From JARKQH01 sp964631605 (GTDB lineage: Bacteria; Verrucomicrobiota; Verrucomicrobiia; Limisphaerales; UBA8199), in NCBI GenBank assembly GCA_964631605.1, contig CAZVYG010000020.1, forward strand, positions 1 through 63,728: a stretch of DNA of 63,728 bases, given 5' to 3'. The translations under genes and the position numbers were made by a program. Every line of letters begins with the position of its first letter. Within the stretch, counting starts at the first letter, position 1. Of this stretch, positions 35,857 to 42,949 are shown piece by piece. The notes under the pieces were generated by a model, which was not told the origin of the DNA, searched no databases, and worked only from the letters and a program-made list of their open reading frames with translations.

Positions 35857-35893
35857 CTTCTAACCGGGCAGAAGATAGCCGGGATTCGCGCAA

Positions 35894-35914
35894 AGGAAAG
35901 GAAATACCTTTCCT
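35894..35914 (-). terminator. Hairpin at the RDD gene stop, upstream of lepA
   Basis: Perfect 8-bp stem AGGAAAGG (35894-35901), 5-base loop, CCTTTCCT (35907-35914), which overlaps the first base of the RDD stop codon region. On the minus strand it is followed by TTTGCGC. It could terminate the sigma/RDD transcript or lie in the leader of lepA. The stem is A/G-rich, unlike a classical GC-rich terminator. Confidence 0.4.
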
Positions 35915-37539
35915 CAGAAGCAAAGCAGCGGTGTGGTGCGCGGGAGTTTGAGGACAAGGGTGCCGGCGATTTTGTCGTGCCAGCCCTGTTTGTCCCTGTC
36001 CCAGGCAATCCAGAGGAAGCCCAGGAAGAGGACCACGACCGAGAAGGCGGCCGCAAGGCCGCGAACCAGCGCAACCGGGAACGTGATGGGTGCGCCATCG
36101 AGTCGAACAACCTTCAGACCCAGAACAATACCGCCAATCGTGGTGCCTTTCCACGCCCACATGCCCGCGAAATAAGCCAGGGCGACGAGGAAGCCCAAGG
36201 GCGGCCCGCCGACGACTGCGCCCAGAATACTGACCAGGACGGTATCCAGGAAACCGGCGCCCATGCGTTCCCAGAAGGAGGCGCGGGGATGAGACAGCAT
36301 GTCGGTCGCCGGTGGCAGCGCGAGGGTGGGCGGAGCCGTCGGTGAGGGTGACGCCGGGCTGGAACTCTCGGGAGCGGGCGCGAAGGTGGTGGAGTCCGCG
36401 GGGGCTGTGCCGGAACCGGGAGCGGCCGGCCCTGGTTGCGACCCGTCCATCCTCGGAGGAATCTCGCGTCGCACGCCGCCAAACGTGGCCATCACCGCGC
36501 CGCCAATGCTCCACACGCCCGCGATGCTGAAGGCAATGAGGCCAAGCAGAGGCACCATGTAAAGGACCAGTAAGAAGACGCCGCCCAGGACAAAGCCCAC
36601 CAGCGGTTTCTGCAGCAGCGAGATGTTCAACTGGCGTCCCACCGCGGTGCCCATGGCCTGAAGGAGGGCGACTTTCCCAATGATGCCGGCAAAGATCAGG
36701 GCGGCGCAAAGGAACGGAATCACCACCAGGCCGATGCCGGTGGCGGCGAGGATGACGAACACGACCGGCACCAGGATTTTGGTGAGCAAACCCATTAGGA
36801 AGGTGGTGGCGGGGCGCTCGATAAACTCGTCGGCGCAGGCGCGAACCGGGCGGGGGAAGAGCAGTGCGACCAGGAAATAGAACAGGAAGAAGCCGCCGGC
36901 GACTCCCCACAGCCAGCCGATGCTCGGGGCCATGGGGCGCAACTTGAGCACACATTCCACGAACCAGAGGCGGAGCCATTCGGGCGTGGCGATTCCCAGC
37001 ATGCCGAAGTCCACCTCCTGCGTGCCGCCGCGCACCGTCCCGCCGTCCGCGACCTTCACGCGTCCGCCAACAGCCACCGCATCGCCGCGAACGGCGGCGT
37101 CCGGCTCGACGTTCACATCGCCGAGCACGGCGACAGCGGCATCGCCCACTTCCCCCTTGACCGTGACGTTTCCGGCGATTGCCACGGCGGCGCCGGTGAC
37201 CTTGCCGTGAATGGTGACTGAGCCGCCGATGGCGACAACCGCGTCCGCCGTGTCCTCGGCGGCCAATTCCACGCTCTTGCCGATGACAACGACGGCATCC
37301 CGCCGCAGCCCGTGCCTCCCCTGCCCTGCCGGCGTGCCGGCGGGGTCTTCCGGTAGCGGGACCTGGGCCAGGAACGGATTTGGAAGGCTCCAGGGCCGGG
37401 GATGGGGGATGGAAGATGGAGTTTGAGGTTCGGACTGTGGAGCAGACCTTGCCGAAAGGAGAGGCGAAGCGAACAAAGCCAGGCAAAATGCCGCGGCCAA
37501 GCCATTTGCCGGGAGTTTGAGGGAGATGTGATTTTTCAT
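35914..37539 (-). CDS. Beta-repeat and RDD domain membrane protein
   Basis: A 541-residue envelope protein. A signal-like segment (residues ~10-33) is followed by short hydrophobic beta repeats (~85-170), an alternation of SVTIHGKVTG, AVAIAGNVTVKGEV and AVAVLGDVNVE that resembles polymer-forming or bactofilin-like solenoids. Four or more membrane helices (~205-365) come next, then a Pro/Ser-rich linker and an RDD domain (~425-535) with FWERMGAGFLDTVLV and DKQGWHDKIAGTLVL. The combination is not one I know as a named protein. It is the third gene of the sigma-factor operon, eleven bases after its neighbour, and may respond to envelope stress. Confidence 0.75.
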   Translation of the reverse strand: MKNHISLKLPANGLAAAFCLALFASPLLSARSAPQSEPQTPSSIPHPRPWSLPNPFLAQVPLPEDPAGTPAGQGRHGLRRDAVVVIGKSVELAAEDTADAVVAIGGSVTIHGKVTGAAVAIAGNVTVKGEVGDAAVAVLGDVNVEPDAAVRGDAVAVGGRVKVADGGTVRGGTQEVDFGMLGIATPEWLRLWFVECVLKLRPMAPSIGWLWGVAGGFFLFYFLVALLFPRPVRACADEFIERPATTFLMGLLTKILVPVVFVILAATGIGLVVIPFLCAALIFAGIIGKVALLQAMGTAVGRQLNISLLQKPLVGFVLGGVFLLVLYMVPLLGLIAFSIAGVWSIGGAVMATFGGVRREIPPRMDGSQPGPAAPGSGTAPADSTTFAPAPESSSPASPSPTAPPTLALPPATDMLSHPRASFWERMGAGFLDTVLVSILGAVVGGPPLGFLVALAYFAGMWAWKGTTIGGIVLGLKVVRLDGAPITFPVALVRGLAAAFSVVVLFLGFLWIAWDRDKQGWHDKIAGTLVLKLPRTTPLLCF

Positions 37540-37545
37540 AGTGAT

Positions 37546-38016
37546 TTAGTATTGATGGCGGCTCAACGCCAGGCGGAGGTAAACCGCGCCGAGCGCCAGG
37601 CAGCAGCCGTAAGCCAGGGCGGCGGCGCAGCCGCAACCCAGAAGAAAACCGGGTCCAAGTTCCCGGCCAGCGAGGAAAAAGGCGCCGAGCACGGCTTTCA
37701 GGGCGTGATAGAAAGTTCCGATGGGGGCCAGGCACACTTCGATTCGATGCAGGGCCAACGCGACCGCCTCGGTTTGGGCCAAACGCCAGGACCCGAAGCA
37801 AAGGGCGCCGAAGAAGGCAAGCAAGGCCGCAAAAGCGGACCAGCGCAACGGCGCGGGCCAGTTTTGCCAGGAACGCCGCAGTGAGGCGGGTTCAAGTTGC
37901 GCCTGCAGGGCGCGCATGACTCGCGGGGCAAGACTGTCGGGAGCCTGCCGGTCGGGCAACCTTTTTAGAACCCGGTCCACCGCGGCGTCCAATTGCGTGT
38001 TATAATCCTGGTTCAT
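37546..38016 (-). CDS. Small membrane protein, putative anti-sigma factor
   Basis: A 156-residue protein with a cytoplasmic-type N-terminus (TQLDAAVDRVLKRLPDRQAPDSLAPRVMRAL), then two membrane helices (~58-80 and ~120-145). The four-base ATGA overlap with the sigma-factor gene (38013-38016) and the one-to-two-helix topology suggest an anti-sigma factor, but there is no zinc-finger HxxxCxxC motif. That assignment is inference from context. Confidence 0.65.
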   Translation of the reverse strand: MNQDYNTQLDAAVDRVLKRLPDRQAPDSLAPRVMRALQAQLEPASLRRSWQNWPAPLRWSAFAALLAFFGALCFGSWRLAQTEAVALALHRIEVCLAPIGTFYHALKAVLGAFFLAGRELGPGFLLGCGCAAALAYGCCLALGAVYLRLALSRHQY

Positions 38017-38672
38017 GTCATCATCCCGGTGATTCCCGAGGCTCGAGCCGACACTGAGGGCGCGCCGGGGTGAGGTCCCCTGCCCTGCTCGTTCTGACTG
38101 TTTGCAGGGGTGGCAGTGCCCATGCCATCCTCCAGAGCCTCCCCCAGTTTGAGGTGGAGTTTTCGGCGCAGAGCTTCGCGTCCGCGAAAAATATCCGTTT
38201 TGACCTTGCCGAGGGAGACCTTCAGGCGGGCGGCAATTTCTTCGTAACTGAAGCCGTTTAGATGATAAAGGACCAGCGGCACGCGCTGCGCCGCAGGCAG
38301 TTTCTGCAGAGCGGCTTCGACCAGTTGATGGCGGTCTGCCAGGTCGAGGTCGCTCTCAATGTCTTGCGGAGCGGGAAAGTCGGGCTCGGCCTCCGCGTCG
38401 TCGTCCCGATTGGATGAGAATTCCGAGAAGAAGCGCCAGCGGGAGCGGTAACGAGAGAGGTGGTTGAGGCTGAGGTTGGTGGCGACACGTTTGAGCCAGC
38501 CGCCCGCGGCGGGGTTGGCGCGGAGGTCGGCAAAATGCTGGAAGGCTTTCAGGAACACGTCCTGCGAGATGTCCTCGGCCTCGGCGGCATCGGCAACCAG
38601 GCGCAGAGCGGTCGTGAATACCATGTTCTGGTAGTTACGCATGAACGTCTCGAACTCTTGCGTTTCGGTCAT
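38013..38672 (-). CDS. ECF-type RNA polymerase sigma factor
   Basis: A 219-residue sigma-70 family protein. Region 2 (~10-75) shows MVFTTALRLVADAAEAEDISQDVFLKAF and WLKRVATNLSLNHLSR; region 4 (~118-172) shows LVEAALQKLPAAQRVPLVLYHLNGFSYEEIAARLKVSLGKVKTDIFRGREALRRKL. The C-terminal ~45 residues are low-complexity. There is no region 1 or 3. It heads the set sigma factor, small membrane protein, beta-repeat/RDD protein, so it probably controls envelope functions, perhaps including its own operon. Confidence 0.95.
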   Translation of the reverse strand: MTETQEFETFMRNYQNMVFTTALRLVADAAEAEDISQDVFLKAFQHFADLRANPAAGGWLKRVATNLSLNHLSRYRSRWRFFSEFSSNRDDDAEAEPDFPAPQDIESDLDLADRHQLVEAALQKLPAAQRVPLVLYHLNGFSYEEIAARLKVSLGKVKTDIFRGREALRRKLHLKLGEALEDGMGTATPANSQNEQGRGPHPGAPSVSARASGITGMMT

Positions 38673-38733
38673 CGAGTTGCCCTGGACGGGCGGACGGGGT
38701 ATCAGGCGCGGCAGCCCGCCACAAGCAGAACAC

Positions 38734-38742
38734 TGGCATAAT
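38734..38742 (+). promoter_or_regulatory. Extended -10 element upstream of the class II aldolase
   Basis: TGGCATAAT matches an extended -10 box (TGn plus CATAAT). Transcription would start near 38749 and give a leader of about 130 bases before the ATG at 38879. The leader contains the hairpin at 38789-38807. No good -35 is needed for this class, and none is seen. Confidence 0.4.
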
Positions 38743-38788
38743 TCGGCAATTTAACCCAACTGATTTTCATACATTTGTCTGCAGGCAT

Positions 38789-38813
38789 AACCCGCGGGGG
38801 GCGGGTTTTGTTT
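38789..38813 (+). terminator. Intrinsic-terminator-like hairpin in the aldolase leader
   Basis: Perfect stem AACCCGC (38789-38795), loop of five G, GCGGGTT (38801-38807), then TTGTTT. It lies between divergent genes, so a simple end-of-gene terminator is not expected; the position in the leader of the plus-strand aldolase fits an attenuator. No ligand-binding aptamer or leader peptide was recognised. Confidence 0.5.
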
Positions 38814-38878
38814 CAGAAATGTTCGGGCGCAAGCCCGCTCGACACGGAAATGGGGTGGCCTTATGTTGGGCGGCAGAC

Positions 38879-39610
38879 ATGACACAGGCATTGGCGGAGA
38901 TCACTTCAAAGAGCTCGCGGGCGGAAATTGAGCGGTTTTTCAACGGGCCGGAAGTAAAGCGTTACAAGGAGGAGATTTGCGATGTGGGCCGGCGGATGTG
39001 GCAGCGGGCGTATGTGGACGGAAACGGGGGCAACCTGGCGATTCGCGTGACATCCGACTTGGTATTATGCACCCCGACACTGGTCTCGAAGGGTTTTATG
39101 AAACCGGAAGACCTTTGCCTGGTGGACTTGAACGGCGTGCAAATGGCTGGCGACCAGCGGCGGACAAGCGAGATTCTGATGCACCTCGAGATCATGAAAC
39201 GCCAGCCGCGGGCGGTGGCGACCGTCCACGGGCATCCGCCCTACGGGACGGCTTACGGTCTGGCTGGATTGTTGCCGCCGACCGGCAGAATCTCAGAGTA
39301 TGAATTGTTTGTTTCGACGGCACTGGCGCCGTATCGGACGCCGGGGACACCGGACTTAGGGTTTGAAGTGGCAGCGCTGGCGGATCGGCACAACACCATC
39401 CTCATGGCGAACCACGGGGTGGTGGCGTGGAGCCACAACAGTGTTGAGGACGCTTATTTCAAGCTGGAAATTCTGGAGGCGTATTGTCAAACGCTCTGCA
39501 TTGCGTCTCAACTGGGCAGGCCGCTGAGCGAGATGACACCAGCCCAGGTAAAGGATTTGCTGGCGATCAAAGCGCGGTTCGGGATTCCGGATCCGCGGAT
39601 GGGCGGCTGA
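38879..39610 (+). CDS. Class II aldolase/adducin family protein
   Basis: A 243-residue zinc-dependent aldolase of the fuculose-/rhamnulose-phosphate type. Metal ligands are visible as His117 and His119 (VHGHPPYG) and a third in ANHGVVAW (~His179); SE before LMHLE (Ser97-Glu98) fits the acid/base position. It would cleave a ketose phosphate into dihydroxyacetone phosphate and an aldehyde in the cytoplasm. The ATG at 38879 is used; a GTG/ATG-like extension to 38819 lies in the leader hairpin region and is unlikely. The gene stands alone. Confidence 0.9.
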   Translation: MTQALAEITSKSSRAEIERFFNGPEVKRYKEEICDVGRRMWQRAYVDGNGGNLAIRVTSDLVLCTPTLVSKGFMKPEDLCLVDLNGVQMAGDQRRTSEILMHLEIMKRQPRAVATVHGHPPYGTAYGLAGLLPPTGRISEYELFVSTALAPYRTPGTPDLGFEVAALADRHNTILMANHGVVAWSHNSVEDAYFKLEILEAYCQTLCIASQLGRPLSEMTPAQVKDLLAIKARFGIPDPRMGG

Positions 39611-39629
39611 GACCAGGGTTGGAATCCCG

Positions 39630-40871
39630 TCAGGCCCAAATCGAGCGGGTTGTGGCGAGCATGATGACTTGGCGCGGCTTGCCGTGCGAGTGTTTGCCGT
39701 TGTGGGAGCTGTTGACACCCGTGTAAAAGAGGTGCCAAAGGCCGTTGTGGTTGACGAGCTGGCTGGCAGCGTAGATGCCGTAGCAGTCAGGAGCCGGCGG
39801 GTTCCCTCGCGGAATCCAGGCGCCGCGCCGGGGCCGATACCAGGTCAGGCCGTCGGGCGAGAAACAGCACTCGAGGTCCATGGTTTGAGCGGCGCAACGG
39901 TAATGCCCGAGCATGCCGACGCGGCCCTTGGAGGTGGGCGTCATCGAGAGGTAATAAAACTGCTGGTCAACGAAGTCGTTGGCATCACGCTGAATAATCC
40001 GCCGGCGTTGTTCGAAATGCAGTCCATCCCCCGAAACCAGGCGGTCAACCACTCGCAAATAGCCCGGCGCATTGTCTTCCGCGATGTAGGCTGGATCGGA
40101 TTTTGGAACCGGGACCAGGGCCACGGTGTACAGCTCAAAGGAGCCATCGGGCAGCCGATACACGTTGGTGGCATCATTGGAAATCAGCGAGGTAGTCGCG
40201 GCCGACTCGTCAGCCGGGCGATCCGGGCTCTTTTCACGGCGAAACATCACGCCGTCGGGTGATGGGACCCCGAAGGCGGCCCGGTCATTGGGGTGATAAA
40301 GGACCCCCTCGAGCGGATTCAGGACCTGGTAGCGGCGGCCATCCTCGCTCTCGGCCGCAAGGTAGCGGCAGATTTGGGGTCCATGCGCCCAAAAGTAAAG
40401 GCGGTGGCGGCCATTGGGCAGTTGAAGGTGAACCGGCTGAACGGGTTTCCATTTCCCGGGCAGATTCCCGATGGCCAACGGGGCGTCAACGGCAGGTCCT
40501 GTTGAGCATAGGGCCGGCGTCTTTTTCATCGGCTCACCGGGCACACCCTCGGCGTAGGCAATGCTGCAGGGGTTCGTCCTCCCTGAGGTTGAATACCAAA
40601 TCCTCCAGCGTTGGTTATCCAGCGGCTCGGCGCGGGTCGTAAAATTCTGGATGTCGTCGCCCTCCCAAGGTTCGGTTGGCTCAAGAACCACCCCGTGTTT
40701 CTGCCAGGCGTTCGGTGTGCAAGGAGCCGGGAGTTCCGGCCGGCGCGGCGAGGCGCTGGTTTCGTCGAAGCCAAGGGTGGGCGAGAGCAGAAGACTCGTC
40801 CCGATACAAAGGGATGTTCGAAGGAAACTGCGCCGGTCAAGGCCGTGAAGGGGTGATTCAGCCGTGTTCAT
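39630..40871 (-). CDS. Tat-exported GH43/GH32-like beta-propeller protein
   Basis: A 413-residue protein with a twin-arginine signal (DRRSFLRTS, Arg13-Arg14, then a hydrophobic run). The remainder is built of repeated blade-like strands (WEGDDIQNFTTRAEP, RWRIWYSTSG, RHRLYFWAHG, SFELYTVALVP, LWHLFYTGVNSS), the pattern of five-bladed propeller glycosidases. A full catalytic triad cannot be named, so it may be a lectin-like or inactive relative. The start at 40871 gives the Tat signal. It follows a small membrane protein gene by 87 bases. Confidence 0.75.
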   Translation of the reverse strand: MNTAESPLHGLDRRSFLRTSLCIGTSLLLSPTLGFDETSASPRRPELPAPCTPNAWQKHGVVLEPTEPWEGDDIQNFTTRAEPLDNQRWRIWYSTSGRTNPCSIAYAEGVPGEPMKKTPALCSTGPAVDAPLAIGNLPGKWKPVQPVHLQLPNGRHRLYFWAHGPQICRYLAAESEDGRRYQVLNPLEGVLYHPNDRAAFGVPSPDGVMFRREKSPDRPADESAATTSLISNDATNVYRLPDGSFELYTVALVPVPKSDPAYIAEDNAPGYLRVVDRLVSGDGLHFEQRRRIIQRDANDFVDQQFYYLSMTPTSKGRVGMLGHYRCAAQTMDLECCFSPDGLTWYRPRRGAWIPRGNPPAPDCYGIYAASQLVNHNGLWHLFYTGVNSSHNGKHSHGKPRQVIMLATTRSIWA

Positions 40872-40958
40872 AGTGAGCGACGTTGTGAACGCGCCGTTGC
40901 GAATGTCGAGAATCCAAGATGGTTGATCAGCGGCGGTATCGCAAGCCGGCGCAAGCAC

Positions 40959-41441
40959 TTATTCCAAGCGAAAGGCAACCCAAGTGAGCCAGGCTCCAAG
41001 GAGGATGGCGACGGCACACAACGCGAGGCCCCAGGCGCCAAGGTGAATGTCTCCGCCGAACGCGAGCCGGGTGGCCAGGAGAATCAGGAGCAAGTCCGCC
41101 AAAAGCAGGGAGGACTGGATCAGTCGTTTGGTTTGGGTCTTGGGGCCAGCGCGCGGGAGGGAACGCTGGAGCGTTCCCGAGTGATTTGCCTGTGGCGGCT
41201 GGGAATCCGGCCGTGGTGGGTGGCCGTGGTCTGAATCTGGAGGAATCTGATTCGGGTTTGCCCCCCGAACGAGGGCGGACACCCCTGGAGAAAGCGGCTG
41301 GTGGGAGGGCGACGGGGGCTCGCGCACGGGCGAGTTCCCGGGCCTTCCCAACAAACTGCCAAGGTTGCGGCCCAGGGCCGTCCTGCTTCGAGGGTTCCGC
41401 ATCAACGAAACAATCTTATCCGCGGTGCGGCCGGAAGCCAA
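40959..41441 (-). CDS. Small Pro-rich membrane protein of unknown function
   Basis: A 160-residue frame with a Pro/Ser-rich N-terminal half and two C-terminal membrane helices (~110-128 and ~135-153: LLLADLLLILLATRLAF and GLALCAVAILLGAWL). It lies upstream of the propeller gene on the same strand. The N-terminus is uncertain; a start further inside is possible. The hydrophobic tail makes chance coding less likely but I do not recognise the family. Confidence 0.45.
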   Translation of the reverse strand: MASGRTADKIVSLMRNPRSRTALGRNLGSLLGRPGNSPVREPPSPSHQPLSPGVSALVRGANPNQIPPDSDHGHPPRPDSQPPQANHSGTLQRSLPRAGPKTQTKRLIQSSLLLADLLLILLATRLAFGGDIHLGAWGLALCAVAILLGAWLTWVAFRLE

Positions 41442-41479
41442 GGCGATCCGGAAGCGCGACCGCCTCCGCCCTGTTGAAC

Positions 41480-41511
41480 GAGAGATTTTGCCGTGAGAGA
41501 GATTTTGCCGT
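41480..41511. repeat. Direct repeat, 15 bp x 2, abutting a -35 box
   Basis: GAGAGATTTTGCCGT occurs at 41480-41494 and 41497-41511, separated by GA (period 17 bp). The final T of copy two is the first T of TTGACC (41511-41516). The layout mirrors the repeat upstream of the Gfo/Idh/MocA gene at 21769-21790. Confidence 0.65.
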
Positions 41512-41538
41512 TGACCTGTGGAAGCGCCTGTTTAGGAT
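41511..41538 (+). promoter_or_regulatory. Candidate promoter of the PHP-tkt sugar operon
   Basis: TTGACC (41511-41516), 16-base spacer, TAGGAT (41533-41538). Transcription would begin near 41545, about 100 bases before the ATG at 41644. A direct repeat is placed immediately upstream of the -35, as expected for a regulator site. Confidence 0.45.
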
Positions 41539-41643
41539 GCTGGCGCTCATGAGAGTGGTCTTCCACGGCGCTCGATCCCAATCGCGGCCAGCATCGGAAC
41601 CGGCTGCGTTGCGGCACTGTCGGGGGGGGCATCCTTGGCAGCT

Positions 41644-42939
41644 ATGATTGAACGGTTAGAACAGCAACTGGATGATTTCGACGCGGGGCGTCGTCGTGAG
41701 GCTTTGCTGGCGCTGCTGGCAGCCGTCCGCTCCGGTCAGGTGGTGCTGCCGGCGCCGGGGGAGGCCATCAATCTGCACGCGCACACGTTTTATTCCTATA
41801 ACGCTTACGGCTATTCCCCGTCGCATTATGCCTGGCTGGCGCGCAAGGCTGGACTGGAGGTGGCAGGGATCGTGGATTTCGACGTGCTGGATGGGTTGGA
41901 GGAATTCCTCGAGGCGGGGCGTTTGCTGGACCTCAAGACCTGTGTCAGCCTCGAATCACGGGTCTATGTGCCGGAGTTCGCCTCGCGGGCAATCAATTCT
42001 CCGGGAGAACCGGGCATTGCCTACCACATGGGAGTCGGGTTCACGCAGGAGGCAAGGCATCCTTTTCTGGACGCGATGCGCCGGGCGGCCGCCCAGCGAA
42101 CGCAAGAGGTGGCCTGCCGGGTCAACGCCTTCCTCCGTCCGGTGGAGTTGGACTTTGCCCGCGACGTCCTGCCCCTCACGCCAAGGGGAAATGCCACCGA
42201 ACGCCACCTTTGCGAGGCCTACCAGCGCAAGGCGGCGAAGGTGTTTCCCGATGCCGCGGCGCGCGCCGCCTTTTGGAGGGAAAAACTTGGAGACGCACCG
42301 CCTGAAGGGGCCAAACTGCAGAACCTGATTCGCGCCCGAACCATGAAGCAAGGCGGCGTTGGTTATGTGCAGCCCGGAGCGGGTTCTTTCCCGCTGATGG
42401 CGGACATGAACCGGTTTATTCTCGAGTGCGGAGCAATTCCGACGTTGACGTGGCTGGACGGAACCTCCGCTGGGGAGAAAGCACTGGACGAATTGTTTGC
42501 CGTCGCCATCTCCAGCGGGGCTGCGGCGCTGAACATCATTCCCGACCGCAACTACACGCCCGGGGTCAAGGATGAGAAGGTCCGCAACCTTTACCAAGTG
42601 GTTGAGCAGGCCGAAAAGCGCCACTTCCCGATCCTCGTCGGCACGGAGATGAACGCGCCAGGCAACAAGTTCGTTGACTCGTTTGAGACGGCAGAGCTGG
42701 CGCCGCTGCTGCCCATTTTCCGAAAAGGGGCCCATATCATCTATGCTCATTCGGTGCTGCAGCGTCGCGCCGGCTTGGGCTACTTGAGTTCCTGGAGCCG
42801 CCAACGGTTCCCAACCGCCCTGGCCCGGAACGAGTTCTACGCGAAGGTCGGGCGAACCCTGCGTCCCCGCGACGAAGGTCGTCTGGACGGCTTGGCGGCG
42901 GACGTCACACCCGAGGCCATTTTTGACCGAATCCAATAA
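41644..42939 (+). CDS. PHP-domain metal-dependent hydrolase/phosphatase
   Basis: A 431-residue protein with a PHP-type N-terminus: LHAHTFYS (His45, His47), VDFDVLDGLEEF near residue 75, VSLESRVYVPEF with a candidate Glu, AYHMGVG, and a late YAHSVLQR. PHP proteins are phosphoesterases with a trinuclear metal site; one ligand appears as Asp rather than His, so activity is not certain. First gene of the sugar operon; a likely role is dephosphorylating or otherwise processing the substrate handled by the following dehydrogenases. ATG 41644 is preferred over a TTG at 41635. Confidence 0.8.
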   Translation: MIERLEQQLDDFDAGRRREALLALLAAVRSGQVVLPAPGEAINLHAHTFYSYNAYGYSPSHYAWLARKAGLEVAGIVDFDVLDGLEEFLEAGRLLDLKTCVSLESRVYVPEFASRAINSPGEPGIAYHMGVGFTQEARHPFLDAMRRAAAQRTQEVACRVNAFLRPVELDFARDVLPLTPRGNATERHLCEAYQRKAAKVFPDAAARAAFWREKLGDAPPEGAKLQNLIRARTMKQGGVGYVQPGAGSFPLMADMNRFILECGAIPTLTWLDGTSAGEKALDELFAVAISSGAAALNIIPDRNYTPGVKDEKVRNLYQVVEQAEKRHFPILVGTEMNAPGNKFVDSFETAELAPLLPIFRKGAHIIYAHSVLQRRAGLGYLSSWSRQRFPTALARNEFYAKVGRTLRPRDEGRLDGLAADVTPEAIFDRIQ

Positions 42940-42949
42940 GTTTTTGTCT

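Noticed and set aside
35837..37801. 654-codon minus-strand frame overlapping the RDD gene in another register
   Set aside because: Arg/Gly/Pro-rich with no domain; the RDD frame has signal, helices and RDD motif.
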